Of a stretch of 20,337 nt of DNA, positions 7,494 to 15,377 are shown piece after piece. Position 1 is the stretch's first letter; the number at the start of each line of letters is the position of its first letter. The notes beneath the pieces were generated by a model. That model had not been told where the DNA came from. It did not search any database and worked only from the letters and a program-made list of their open reading frames with translations. The position numbers and the translations under genes are program-made. This stretch comes from Galbitalea sp036495225 (GTDB taxonomy: Bacteria; Actinomycetota; Actinomycetes; Actinomycetales; Microbacteriaceae). The stretch covers positions 1-20,337 of the forward strand of contig DASXNG010000180.1 in assembly GCA_036495225.1 (NCBI GenBank), in the 5' to 3' direction.

Positions 7494-9611
7494 ATGGTCG
7501 ACGTCGCGCCCCGCGAGAAGACGAAGGCAGCAGCCGCCCCCGCGCATCCATCGCCAGACAAGGTCGAAGCCCAGGTCGATGCGCAGCTCGCCAAGTCAGG
7601 CACGGATGTCTCGGTCGATGTCGCGAGCCTCGGCGAGCAACTCCTTGGCACGTGGTCGGAGATCCGCAAGTCGGCGCGCGAGATGGTCAAGGACCCGGCC
7701 CTCCACAACATGCCGGGGCTGTCCTTGGCGGAGCAGCGCGAACGCACTCTGAAGCAGCTTCAGATTCTGGTCGACCGCGGCGCGGTGCATCGGGCCTTCC
7801 CGAAGCGACTGGGCGGCGGCGAGGACAACGGCGGAAACATCACCGGCTTCGAGGAGCTCGTCGCGGCTGATCCTTCACTTCAAATCAAGTCGGGCGTGCA
7901 GTGGGGCCTCTTCGCCTCCGCAATCCTGCAACTGGGTGCCGAGTACCACCACGACACCTTCCTGCCCGACGTGATGAGCCTCAAGGTCCCGGGAGCCTTC
8001 GCGATGACCGAGATCGGACACGGTTCGGATGTCGCATCCGTCGCCACCACAGCGACCTACGACCCCGAGTCCCGGGAGTTCGTCATCAACACGCCGTTCC
8101 GCGCCGCGTGGAAGGAATACCTCGGCAACGCGGGCCAGCACGGCAAGGCGGCGACCGTGTTCGCGCAGCTCATCACCAACGGTGTCAACCACGGCGTGCA
8201 CTGCTTCTACGTGCCGATCCGCGATGACAAGGGCGAATTCCTGCCGGGCGTCGGCGGCGAAGACGACGGTCTCAAGGGTGGCCTGAACGGCATCGACAAC
8301 GGACGCCTGCACTTCACCAACGTGCGGGTTCCGCGTACCAATCTGCTGAACAAGTACGGGGATGTCGCGGAAGATGGCACCTACTCGTCGGCGATCGACA
8401 GCCCCGGTCGTCGCTTCTTCACGATGCTCGGCACGCTGGTACAGGGACGCGTTTCCCTGGATGGCGCGGCATCCGCGGTCTCGGCGATGGCGCTCGCGAT
8501 TGCAATCACGTACGGCAACCAGCGCCGCCAGTTCACGGCGGGCAGCGACACGGACGAGGAGGTCATCCTCGACTACCAGCGTCACCAGCGCAGGCTCATT
8601 CCGCGTCTCGCGACCACGTATGCGATGAACTTCGCGCACGACGAGTTCCTTGTGAAGTTCGATGCCGTGTTCAGCGGAGCGGCCGACACGGACGAGGACC
8701 GCCAGGATCTTGAGACGCTCGCAGCATCCCTGAAGCCACTTTCGACCTGGGCCGCGCTCGATATCCTGCAGGAGGCTCGCGAGGCCTGCGGTGGCGCCGG
8801 CTTCATCGCCGAGAATCGCCTGACCGGCCTTCGCGCGGACCTCGATATCTACGTCACGTTCGAAGGTGACAACAACGTGCTGCTGCAGTTGGTTGCCAAG
8901 CGCCTACTGACCGACTTCAGCTCGCAGTTTCGCAACGCGGATGCTGGCGCACTCGCGCGATACGCCGTTGCGACGACCGCGTCGAAGGCCTACCACGGCG
9001 TTGGCCTTCGTACCCTCGGTCAGACGGTCGCCGACTTCGGATCGACTGCTCGCAGCGTTGCGTCGCTACGGGACACCAACACCCAGCGCGAATTGCTCAC
9101 CGATCGCGTCGAGACGATGATCGCCCAGATCGCTGGCAAGCTGCGTCCGGCATCCAAGCTGTCGAAAAAGGCCGCAGCGGACCTCTTCAACTCGCAACAG
9201 AACAACCTCATCGAGGCGGCGCGCGCGCACGCGGAGCTGCTGCAGTGGGAGGCGTTCACGCGCGCGCTCGACAAGGTGAAGGATGACGGCACCCGCCAGA
9301 TCCTCACCTGGCTGCGCGACATCTTCGGTCTCGGGCTGCTCGAGAAGCACCTCGAGTGGTACCTCATCAACGGACGCCTCTCGCCGCAGCGCGCCCAGGC
9401 GGTGAGTGCCTACGTCGATCGGCTCATCTCGCGTGTGCGTCCGCACGCCCAGGACCTCGTCGATGCGTTCGGTTACGGACCGGAGCACCTGCGCGCCACA
9501 ATCGCGACCGGTATCGAGCTCGAACGCCAGAACGAGGCGCGCGAGTACTACCGCAAGCAGCGCGAGTCCGGCACGGCACCGATCCCGGAGAAGTCGCAGA
9601 AGAAGCGATAG
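7494..9611 (+). CDS. Acyl-CoA oxidase / acyl-CoA dehydrogenase family protein
   Basis: A flavoenzyme of fatty-acid beta-oxidation that introduces the trans-2 double bond into acyl-CoA, passing electrons to oxygen in the oxidase branch. The 705-residue size and domain order (helical N-terminus, beta domain, long C-terminal ACOX-type helical domain) fit acyl-CoA oxidases rather than the roughly 380-residue dehydrogenases. The flavin/substrate beta-domain signature GAFAMTEIGHGSDV is followed by TTATYDPESREFVINTP. The proposed catalytic glutamate is Glu457 in VTFEGDNNVLLQLVAK, and ACGGAGF precedes it. The C-terminus is charged and does not look like a sorting tail. GAAGGAG (7481-7487) sits 6 bases before ATG 7494, fixing the start; earlier in-frame starts lack such a site. 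It stands alone, divergent from the EamA gene. A dehydrogenase role with a different electron acceptor remains possible. Confidence 0.92.
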   Translation: MVDVAPREKTKAAAAPAHPSPDKVEAQVDAQLAKSGTDVSVDVASLGEQLLGTWSEIRKSAREMVKDPALHNMPGLSLAEQRERTLKQLQILVDRGAVHRAFPKRLGGGEDNGGNITGFEELVAADPSLQIKSGVQWGLFASAILQLGAEYHHDTFLPDVMSLKVPGAFAMTEIGHGSDVASVATTATYDPESREFVINTPFRAAWKEYLGNAGQHGKAATVFAQLITNGVNHGVHCFYVPIRDDKGEFLPGVGGEDDGLKGGLNGIDNGRLHFTNVRVPRTNLLNKYGDVAEDGTYSSAIDSPGRRFFTMLGTLVQGRVSLDGAASAVSAMALAIAITYGNQRRQFTAGSDTDEEVILDYQRHQRRLIPRLATTYAMNFAHDEFLVKFDAVFSGAADTDEDRQDLETLAASLKPLSTWAALDILQEAREACGGAGFIAENRLTGLRADLDIYVTFEGDNNVLLQLVAKRLLTDFSSQFRNADAGALARYAVATTASKAYHGVGLRTLGQTVADFGSTARSVASLRDTNTQRELLTDRVETMIAQIAGKLRPASKLSKKAAADLFNSQQNNLIEAARAHAELLQWEAFTRALDKVKDDGTRQILTWLRDIFGLGLLEKHLEWYLINGRLSPQRAQAVSAYVDRLISRVRPHAQDLVDAFGYGPEHLRATIATGIELERQNEAREYYRKQRESGTAPIPEKSQKKR

Positions 9612-10013
9612 TTCTGCTGCCGATGGTTGAGTTCGCTCGTCCTGTCGTTGGTTGAGTAGCGCAGCGCCGGGACGGCGCTACGCGTAGCGAAACCGGGGCT
9701 TGCGCCTGCCGAATACCAAAAGCGAGGCGTACGTGCTCGGTGGGGACGCTGGTGTCCCGGCGCCGGAACACGGATGTCTCCAGGGAACACGGTCACGCGC
9801 GAGGGGAGTGGCTCCGGCTGAACCACCCCGTTTTGGCGTGAGTCGCCCACAAATGCTGAGTAGCGTCGACTGAATCCAGCAAAAGTGGGCAACTCACGAA
9901 GAATCCGTAGGCGAAAACGGCCACGCGTGCCTTCGGCTCGCTACTCAACCAACGACAGAAGAGCGACCTCAACGCGCTACCTGACAGCGAATCCGACGCT
10001 CTACTCTCTAACC
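9612..10013. repeat. Non-coding block of nested inverted repeats (REP-like)
   Basis: About 400 bp without a convincing gene. A 20-bp perfect inverted repeat (9642-9661 against 9939-9958, core GTTGGTTGAGTAGC) bounds some 317 bp. Just inside the left arm are GTAGCGC...GCGCTAC and the perfect palindrome CGCTACGCGTAGCG, followed by CGAAACC. Near the right arm is a second stem of 22-nt arms with 18 matches (9837-9858 against 9877-9898, core CGTGAGT...GCCCAC). A further GATGGTTGAG half-copy is at 9623-9632. GGTTGAGTAGC...CGAAACC elements are, to my knowledge, dispersed intergenic repeats in Microbacteriaceae. No transposase is present. Confidence 0.75.
10002..10007 (+). promoter_or_regulatory. Candidate leaderless -10 box of DUF4287 gene
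   Basis: TACTCT with 6 bases before ATG 10014; a -35-like CTGACA is at 9981-9986 (15-bp spacer, slightly short). No Shine-Dalgarno precedes the start. Confidence 0.4.
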
Positions 10014-10583
10014 ATGACCTTTCAGGCCTACCTCGACACCATTCAGCAGAAGACCGGCATGACTCCGGATGACTTCGAACCGATCGCACGTGAGAAGGGG
10101 TTACTCGAGGGCGACATCAAGGCCGGCCCCATCTGTGACTGGCTCGCCGCAGACTACGGCCTCGGTCGGGGCCACGCGATGGCGCTCGTCTCGGTGTTCC
10201 GTCAGCGCATCAACGGGCTCACCCCGAAAGAGGAGGCGATCGACAAGTTCTTCTCCGGTAAGAGGAGCGTCTGGCAGCTGACCTACGACGAGCTCATGGC
10301 TGCGGTCATGCACTTCGGCGGTCACGATGTGACCGTGCAGCCCACGGACTCCTATCTCGGCCTGGTTCGGGCCGGAAAGAAGTTCGCCGTCGTCGCGACA
10401 ACCGCAGATCGCATGGATGTCGGGCTGAAGCTCAAGGGAGAGCCTGCGACGGACCGACTCCAACTCGCGGGCTCCTGGAACAGTCAGGTCACTCACCGCG
10501 TCAAACTGCTCGACGGCGCGGAACTCGACGACGAGCTCATCGGCTGGCTGCACGAGGCGTACGACCGCGCGATCGCTCGCTGA
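10014..10583 (+). CDS. DUF4287 / DUF5655 domain protein
   Basis: A 189-residue soluble protein of unknown function. The first 70 residues (FQAYLDTIQQKTGMTPDDF...GDIKAGPICDWLAADYGLGRGHAMALV) are the DUF4287 pattern, a small helical domain. From about residue 78 the sequence (AIDKFFSGKRSVWQLTYDELMA, later FAVVATTADRMDVGLKLKG and ending in WLHEAYDRA) matches the DUF5655 type, a fold resembling nucleic-acid-binding or YdhG-like domains. The two domains commonly occur fused. ATG 10014 is chosen because the domain begins there; the frame upstream runs through intergenic repeats. It is flanked on both sides by repeats and by no obvious operon partner. Confidence 0.82.
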   Translation: MTFQAYLDTIQQKTGMTPDDFEPIAREKGLLEGDIKAGPICDWLAADYGLGRGHAMALVSVFRQRINGLTPKEEAIDKFFSGKRSVWQLTYDELMAAVMHFGGHDVTVQPTDSYLGLVRAGKKFAVVATTADRMDVGLKLKGEPATDRLQLAGSWNSQVTHRVKLLDGAELDDELIGWLHEAYDRAIAR

Positions 10584-10619
10584 GGTACAGCGGTCGCTGA
10601 GGCACGCCGGTCGCTGAGG
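10577..10619 (+). repeat. Three 17-bp spaced TCGCTGAGG repeats
   Basis: TCGCTGAGG occurs at 10577, 10594 and 10611, exactly 17 bp apart, with similar flanks (GG..GCAC). The first copy contains the stop codon of the preceding gene. The last copy runs into CTCGAAGCG, giving GGTCGCTGAG...TCGAAGCG, the form of a common dispersed actinobacterial intergenic repeat. Confidence 0.65.
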
Positions 10620-10685
10620 CACTCGAAGCGCCGCGCAATGTCACTGCGGTGTGGGGAGCCGCAGCCTTCCGTCACCCGTCGCGGA

Positions 10686-10691
10686 TACCCT
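10686..10691 (+). promoter_or_regulatory. Candidate leaderless -10 box of recQ
   Basis: TACCCT with 6 bases before GTG 10698. The six bases contain no ribosome binding site, and no convincing -35 was found. Confidence 0.4.
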
Positions 10692-10697
10692 TGACGC

Positions 10698-12545
10698 GTG
10701 ACTTCGACTCTGCCAGACACCGCACCGGGCAGTGCCGCGCACAACAAAGAGGCGCTCGAAGTTCTGCATCGAGTCTTCGGATATGACTCCTTCCGGGGGC
10801 AGCAGGCCGAAATCATCCAGCAGGTCATCCTCGGCGGCGACGCGCTCGTTCTGATGCCGACCGGCGGCGGCAAGTCGCTCTGCTACCAGATTCCCGCGCT
10901 GCTGCGGCCCGGCACCGGCATTGTCATCTCGCCGCTGATCGCCCTGATGCAGGATCAGGTCGACGCGCTCTCGGCGCTCGGAGTGCGCGCGGCCTTTCTC
11001 AACTCGACCCAGAACGGCGATGAGCGAACCCGAGTCGAGGCCGCTTACATTGCCGGCGAACTCGACCTGTTGTATCTCGCGCCGGAGCGGTTGCGCATGG
11101 AGTCGACATCCGATCTCCTCGACCGCGGAAGAATCGCCTTGTTCGCGATCGACGAGGCGCACTGTGTGTCGCAGTGGGGTCACGACTTTCGCCCCGACTA
11201 TCTGCAGCTGTCGATGCTGCACGAGCGCTGGCCGTCGATTCCCCGAATCGCGCTTACCGCTACTGCGACCGAGCAGACGCACAAGGAAATCACGAAGCGG
11301 CTCGATCTCGGGGCCGCTGCGCAGTTCGTTTCGAGCTTCGATCGTCCAAACATCCAGTATCGAATCGAGCCGAAGAACCAGCCGTTGCAGCAGTTGCTTT
11401 CACTGATCCGAACGGAGCATCCGGGGGATGCCGGCATCGTCTACTGCCTGAGCCGAGCATCCGTCGAGAAGACCGCCGAGTTCCTGGTCGAGCACGGGAT
11501 AGCCGCGCTTCCGTATCACGCAGGGCTCGATGCATCCATTCGCCAGCGCAACCAATCAAGGTTCCTGCGCGAAGACGGCGTCGTCATGGTCGCGACGATC
11601 GCCTTTGGTATGGGAATCGACAAGCCGGATGTTCGCTTCGTCGCGCACCTCGACCTGCCGAAGAGCGTGGAGGGGTATTACCAGGAGACCGGCCGCGCCG
11701 GACGCGACGGCCTGCCCTCGACCGCATGGCTGGCATACGGACTTCAGGATGTCGTCCAGCAGCGTCGAATGATTGATACGTCTGAAGGCGATCGTGCTCA
11801 CCGCCTCAGGCTCTCGCAGCACCTCGACGCGATGCTCGCGCTCTGCGAAACGCTGCAGTGTCGACGTGTTCAGCTTCTGAACTATTTCGGCGAAAAGTCG
11901 AACCCGTGCGGCAACTGCGACACGTGTCTGAACCCTCCTGAGGGGTGGGATGGCACGATCCCAGCTCAGAAACTGCTCTCGACGGTCGTACGTCTGCAGC
12001 GGGAGCGTGGGCAGAAATTCGGTGCTCAGCACATCGTCGACATCCTGCTCGGCAAGCGCAACACGCGAGTAGAGCAGCAGGGGCACGACTCGTTGACCAC
12101 CTTCGGCATCGGCGGGGAGCTGAGCGAACAGGAGTGGCGCGGCGTCGTGCGGCAGCTGTTGGCGCAGGGTCTGCTCGGCGTCAACTCCGATGGATATGGA
12201 ACCCTGATACTCACCGATGCGAGCGCCGGAGTGCTTGACGGTTCTCACAAGGTGCACCTGCGACGGGAGCCGGAACGCGCGGTTCGCGCGGCGAAGAAGT
12301 CGTCGATTGCCGCAACCTTGCCGGGGGAGGCGGTGCCGTTGTTCGAGAAGCTGCGCGAGTGGCGTGCCGCTGTCGCCAAGGAGCAGGCGGTGCCCGCGTA
12401 CATCGTCTTTGGTGACGCGACCCTGCGCGGTATTGCGCTCACGAAGCCCTCGACGCTCGACGAGCTTTCGGTGATCAGCGGAGTGGGCGAGAAGAAGCTC
12501 GAGGCGTACGGATCGCAACTTCTTGGGGTCGTCGCTGGCGATTAG
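10698..12545 (+). CDS. recQ: ATP-dependent DNA helicase RecQ
   Basis: A 3'-5' DNA helicase acting in recombination and replication-fork repair. The 615-residue length matches bacterial RecQ. Present are motif 0 FGYDSFRGQQ (residues 27-36), Walker A MPTGGGKS (Lys59), DEAH (152-155) with the aromatic-rich loop CVSQWGHDFRPDY, motif III TATAT, and motifs V/VI ATIAFGMGIDKPDVRFVAHLDLP and QETGRAGRDG. The four zinc-binding cysteines are Cys388, Cys404, Cys407 and Cys410 (CGNCDTC). A winged-helix RQC region follows, then a C-terminal HRDC domain (about 540-610). The GTG start leaves no space for a Shine-Dalgarno, but TACCCT lies 6 bases upstream. It converges with the potassium channel gene with 6 bp between stops. 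Confidence 0.97.
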   Translation: MTSTLPDTAPGSAAHNKEALEVLHRVFGYDSFRGQQAEIIQQVILGGDALVLMPTGGGKSLCYQIPALLRPGTGIVISPLIALMQDQVDALSALGVRAAFLNSTQNGDERTRVEAAYIAGELDLLYLAPERLRMESTSDLLDRGRIALFAIDEAHCVSQWGHDFRPDYLQLSMLHERWPSIPRIALTATATEQTHKEITKRLDLGAAAQFVSSFDRPNIQYRIEPKNQPLQQLLSLIRTEHPGDAGIVYCLSRASVEKTAEFLVEHGIAALPYHAGLDASIRQRNQSRFLREDGVVMVATIAFGMGIDKPDVRFVAHLDLPKSVEGYYQETGRAGRDGLPSTAWLAYGLQDVVQQRRMIDTSEGDRAHRLRLSQHLDAMLALCETLQCRRVQLLNYFGEKSNPCGNCDTCLNPPEGWDGTIPAQKLLSTVVRLQRERGQKFGAQHIVDILLGKRNTRVEQQGHDSLTTFGIGGELSEQEWRGVVRQLLAQGLLGVNSDGYGTLILTDASAGVLDGSHKVHLRREPERAVRAAKKSSIAATLPGEAVPLFEKLREWRAAVAKEQAVPAYIVFGDATLRGIALTKPSTLDELSVISGVGEKKLEAYGSQLLGVVAGD

Positions 12546-12551
12546 TCGTCG

Positions 12552-13244
12552 TTATTCCGCTTTGTCTTCTTCGTGTTCCTCGGGGTTGTGCAGCCTGCCC
12601 GTTCTCTCGTTCAGGTAGGACACGATCGTCGCGCTTGCGGTACCGATGATCGCTACCCCTCCTAGCATCAGAATCACAGCGAGTATTCGACCGGGAACCG
12701 TGACCGGCGTGTAGTCGCCGTAGCCGACCGTCGCGACCGTGACAATCGCCCACCACACGGCATTTCCGAAGGTCTTGATCGTCCCGCCTGGGGCATCTCG
12801 TTCGACCGCGTACTCGGTGAGCGAGATGACGTAGACGAAGAGCACGGTGTATGCCAATGCGGAAACCAGAATTCGCGACCGAAGGGAATCCCCACTCCTA
12901 CCGCGAAAACCCCGCAGCTGCTGCAGCTTTCGGAGGAGCACAAAGGGGCGCAGGATCGGCAGCAGCGCCGAAAAGAGTTCTCGCTTGTTGTGCCAGAAGT
13001 AGTCAGCGCGCCAGCCCTGCGGCGTGAGCGCGATGCGGACCAGGTAGTCGACGATGAAGCACGCCCAGATCAGGAAGAAGACCGTGATGAGTGCGCCCAG
13101 TGCCGCACCGGACATATCCGGCACTAGCACGACGAACGAGTAGATCAGCAGATAGACGGATGCCGCGACGATCCCGGGCCACTGCACCCGAGCTTCCCAG
13201 GCGCGTCGTCTGCTGCCCGCTAACGTTGCGCCCTGCTTTGGCAT
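12552..13244 (-). CDS. Potassium channel family protein (ion channel)
   Basis: A 230-residue membrane protein forming a K+-selective pore. The selectivity filter TVATVGYGDYTP follows a pore helix (FGNAVWWAIV) and precedes a last helix (ILAVILMLGGVAIIGTASATIV). Before the pore are two N-terminal helices (VASVYLLIYSFVV-like and ITVFFLIWACFIVDYLVRI), a basic linker rich in Arg/Lys (LLPILRPFVLLRKLQQLRGFRGR) that resembles a reduced voltage-sensor S4 region, and an S5-like helix. There is no RCK/TrkA_N domain; the C-terminal tail is short and acidic (NPEEHEEDKAE). ATG 13244 is chosen over the upstream GTG-type frame start. CAGATT lies 7 bases before the ATG, a weak leaderless -10. Confidence 0.92.
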   Translation of the reverse strand: MPKQGATLAGSRRRAWEARVQWPGIVAASVYLLIYSFVVLVPDMSGAALGALITVFFLIWACFIVDYLVRIALTPQGWRADYFWHNKRELFSALLPILRPFVLLRKLQQLRGFRGRSGDSLRSRILVSALAYTVLFVYVISLTEYAVERDAPGGTIKTFGNAVWWAIVTVATVGYGDYTPVTVPGRILAVILMLGGVAIIGTASATIVSYLNERTGRLHNPEEHEEDKAE

Positions 13245-13349
13245 GGAACCCAATCTGCCACGGCTCTGCACACCGCGCGAGAGCACGCAGCGGGTGAACC
13301 GCTAGCGTGGGCGAATACCCGTGCACCCGAGGAGCACGATGCACCGGCG

Positions 13350-13502
13350 GTGGTCTTCGAGCACCTGGCGGTTGTTGACACCCTCAACCTTCGGGCTCCC
13401 TTCGGGCTCGTTCGGTTCGCGGCATCCCGTGCCCGGTCGGTGCAGCTGAGCCGCATGCCGATTCTGGCCGAGCGGCTCGAAGGTCGGGCAGAGCAGTTCT
13501 GA
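13350..13502 (+). CDS. Possible small protein or gene remnant, unrecognised
   Basis: A frame with coding-like third positions runs to the TGA at 13500-13502. From GTG 13350 it gives 50 residues (MVFEHLAVVDTLNLRAPFGL, then a basic helix-like stretch FAASRARSVQLSRM and end LAERLEGRAEQF). The same frame is open further upstream but lacks a good start, and GAGGAG (13329-13334) is 15 bases away. It ends 21 bases before the GNAT gene start. I recognise no family. It may be a true short gene, the tail of a decayed one, or chance. Confidence 0.25.
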   Translation: MVFEHLAVVDTLNLRAPFGLVRFAASRARSVQLSRMPILAERLEGRAEQF

Positions 13503-13523
13503 GGCCATGGCATCCTCGTAGCT

Positions 13524-14135
13524 GTGAAAGATTTTCCCTCCCCGATCATCCGTCCGTATCGCCCGGAGGATCGGTCGGACTGCTACGACGTCTGCATTCG
13601 CACCGCGGAGGTGGGCGGCGACGCCAGGGGAATGTACAGCTCGGATGATCTCATGGGCGACATCTTCTTCGGGCCGTACGTGGACCTCGACCCGGAAATG
13701 GCGTACGTCGTTGACACCGGCTCGCGAGTCTCCGGTTACGTCATTGCGACAGCAGACGTGCGCGAATTCGTGCGCCGCTATCGTGCGGAGCTACTTCCGG
13801 TCTTCGCGGCAAAGTACCCGTACGTTGACCCCTCGACCAGCCACGAAGCCCACATGGTCGCCCTCGGCCACAACCCGGAACGCACGCTCGGGCCGCAGTT
13901 GGACGAGTACCCAGCGCACCTGCACATCGACTTGCTGCCGGAGCTGCAGCGCAAGGGACTCGGACGGCAACTCATGGACACCATCCGCGGCGCTCTCGCG
14001 GAACGCGGTGTTCCCGGCGTGCATCTGGAGATGGTAACCGCCAACACTCGCGCCCGGTCTTTCTATGACCGGCTCGGATTTCGCGAACTGAGCTCCGGCG
14101 ACGGGCTGGCGATCCTCGCGATCTCGACGACGTAG
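13524..14135 (+). CDS. GNAT-family N-acetyltransferase
   Basis: A 203-residue acetyl-CoA-dependent acyltransferase. The N-terminus IIRPYRPEDRSDCYDVCIRTAEVGGDA and the segment FFGPYVDLDPEMAYVVD resemble the GNAT branch related to the C-terminal domain of O-GlcNAcase-type acetyltransferases. The acetyl-CoA site is in LHIDLLPELQRKGLGRQLMDTI (Q/R-x-x-G-x-G/A). A final strand-helix is seen in VTANTRARSFYDRLGF. GTG 13524 is used as start because homology begins within a few residues; CATCCT lies 7 bases upstream and no Shine-Dalgarno is evident. The substrate is unknown. Confidence 0.87.
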   Translation: MKDFPSPIIRPYRPEDRSDCYDVCIRTAEVGGDARGMYSSDDLMGDIFFGPYVDLDPEMAYVVDTGSRVSGYVIATADVREFVRRYRAELLPVFAAKYPYVDPSTSHEAHMVALGHNPERTLGPQLDEYPAHLHIDLLPELQRKGLGRQLMDTIRGALAERGVPGVHLEMVTANTRARSFYDRLGFRELSSGDGLAILAISTT

Positions 14136-14153
14136 TCCCGGGTGGTTCCGCCC

Positions 14154-14192
14154 GTTGCGCATAACTCAGGCAGAATTCCGGAGTTATGCAAC
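14154..14192. repeat. Intergenic inverted repeat between convergent genes
   Basis: GCATAACTC (14159-14167) and GAGTTATGC (14181-14189) are perfect 9-bp arms around a 13-base loop containing GAATTC, flanked by GTTGC and AAC that nearly extend the stem. It lies between the GNAT gene and the convergent methyltransferase-like gene. No T-run follows, so its role as a bidirectional terminator is only possible. Confidence 0.6.
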
Positions 14193-14235
14193 CGCGCCGA
14201 GGGACTCATGGGCTCGCAGTCAGGATGACGCAGGG

Positions 14236-14850
14236 CTACCAGACGCCCGGCACCAGCCGCTTTCTTCCCGCAGCGAACTCCCTGTACGGCTCGCCAAGGT
14301 TGGCCATCAGCGCATCCTCCTCAACGAAGATGCGACGCACGAGCCCGATCAGCGGCAGCACGACAAGAGCGAGCACCGACAACCAGTTGCCGAGACAGAG
14401 GCCGATGCCGAGCAGCGAGAGCAGGAGCCCCGTGTAGCTCGGATGCCGCACCCACCTGTACGGGCCGGCCGTGACGACCTTCTGATCGGCCGTGATCCGC
14501 ACGTCGAGAGTGAAGAACCGGCCCAGAGTGACTACGGCCCAGAGACGAAACAGTGCGCCGCCCACGATCGCCGCAAGACCGATACCGAATACGATCCATC
14601 GCACGAGCGGCAGTCCAGACGCGATAGTTGCCCACGGTGCGTGGCTCGCCGCGGCTGCCGCTCCGAGTACTCCCAGCGCCGTCGTGAACATCACGATAAT
14701 GAGGGAGCCCCGGTCGACGCGGGTTATGGCCCCGGGGGTCGTCTTGCGTAAAAAACCTGAACCTGATCTCAATTGCACGAGGATCATGACGACGAGGGCT
14801 GCCGTGAAAAGTATGCTCGCCAGCGGCTCGGTGAAGGGTACAGGCTCCAT
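14236..14850 (-). CDS. Isoprenylcysteine carboxyl methyltransferase (ICMT/PEMT)-like membrane protein
   Basis: A 204-residue protein with about five hydrophobic segments and a C-terminal methyltransferase signature: GPYRWVRHPSYTGLLLSLLG, then EEDALMANLGEPYREF, the SAM-binding His-Pro and Glu-Glu motifs of the ICMT/phospholipid methyltransferase superfamily. Bacterial members methylate unknown small or lipid substrates in the membrane. ATG 14850 begins the first hydrophobic region; GGGGAGG lies 13 bases upstream, somewhat far. The gene is divergent from the DUF883-like gene and shares its 146-bp upstream region. Confidence 0.87.
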   Translation of the reverse strand: MEPVPFTEPLASILFTAALVVMILVQLRSGSGFLRKTTPGAITRVDRGSLIIVMFTTALGVLGAAAAASHAPWATIASGLPLVRWIVFGIGLAAIVGGALFRLWAVVTLGRFFTLDVRITADQKVVTAGPYRWVRHPSYTGLLLSLLGIGLCLGNWLSVLALVVLPLIGLVRRIFVEEDALMANLGEPYREFAAGRKRLVPGVW

Positions 14851-14933
14851 TTCGATCGCGACACCTCCCCGTCTATGAGGGGATGTTATCGGTTGCTGCG
14901 AGTGCCGCGCGCTACACCTTTCGCCTGCGGATT

Positions 14934-14945
14934 GAAAGCGCTTTC
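14934..14945. promoter_or_regulatory. LacI-type operator palindrome
   Basis: GAAAGCGCTTTC, a perfect 12-bp palindrome (with flanks TTGAAAGCGCTTTCCG), has the central CG and arm shape of LacI-family sites. It lies in the divergent region 51 bp before the DUF883-like start and 84 bp before the methyltransferase-like start. No LacI-family gene is in the window. Confidence 0.45.
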
Positions 14946-14996
14946 CGTTCGTTCGCCTCGTATTTAGCGTCGATACGGAGAGATGGGAATGAACCA

Positions 14997-15341
14997 ATGG
15001 CCGATTTTGACAACGAACAAGCAAGAGACGCAGTTGAGGACGCGGGCAACGCGGTACACGACGGAGTCGACAGTGCGTCTGACTTTGCGCAGGCCAAGCT
15101 GGGCGACGTGTCATCCCAGGCGGCGCGTGGCGCAAACGACGCGGCTAGCAAGGTTAGCGAAGCAATCGATGACGTCCACCAGAGTGTGTCTTCTGGCATC
15201 TCCTCGGCGACTGCGTCGATCAATGAGGCTGCCGACAGGGCAACCGATGCGGCGCAGCGCAACCCGGCGCAGGCTGTCGCCATCGCGGTGGTAATCGCTG
15301 CGGTTGCCGGTTACCTGCTGGGAGTGATGCATAAGCGCTGA
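14997..15341 (+). CDS. Small tail-anchored protein, DUF883/ElaB-YqjD-like
   Basis: A 114-residue protein, acidic and Ala/Asp/Ser-rich, with long amphipathic helices (DNEQARDAVEDAGNAV, then SSQAARGANDAASKVSEAID) and one C-terminal membrane helix (AVAIAVVIAAVAGYLLGVM) followed by HKR. The NPAQAVAIA...G(Y)LLG ending resembles the NPWxAVGxA...GxLxG tail of DUF883 proteins, which in E. coli (ElaB, YqjD) are membrane-anchored, stress-induced and ribosome-associated. That function is not shown for actinobacteria. ATG 14997 is chosen with GGGA about 8 bases upstream; earlier in-frame starts would cover the operator palindrome. Stress regulation is an inference from family. Confidence 0.72.
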   Translation: MADFDNEQARDAVEDAGNAVHDGVDSASDFAQAKLGDVSSQAARGANDAASKVSEAIDDVHQSVSSGISSATASINEAADRATDAAQRNPAQAVAIAVVIAAVAGYLLGVMHKR

Positions 15342-15377
15342 CTCACTGGTCTTAACCTGAGAAATTGACGCCAGATC

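Noticed and set aside
7343..7747. Long N-terminal extension of the EamA transporter
   Set aside because: It overlaps the acyl-CoA oxidase start on the other strand and lacks protein-like composition; the first membrane helix starts at 7342.
9885..10013. N-terminal extension of the DUF4287 protein
   Set aside because: The upstream frame runs through inverted repeats; domain homology and a leaderless -10 both point to ATG 10014.
11556..12518. 320-residue minus-strand frame
   Set aside because: It is antisense to recQ, including its zinc and HRDC regions.
14851..15135. N-terminal extension of the methyltransferase-like protein
   Set aside because: It would overlap the DUF883-like gene and read through the palindromic operator; the Arg-rich sequence looks like antisense noise.
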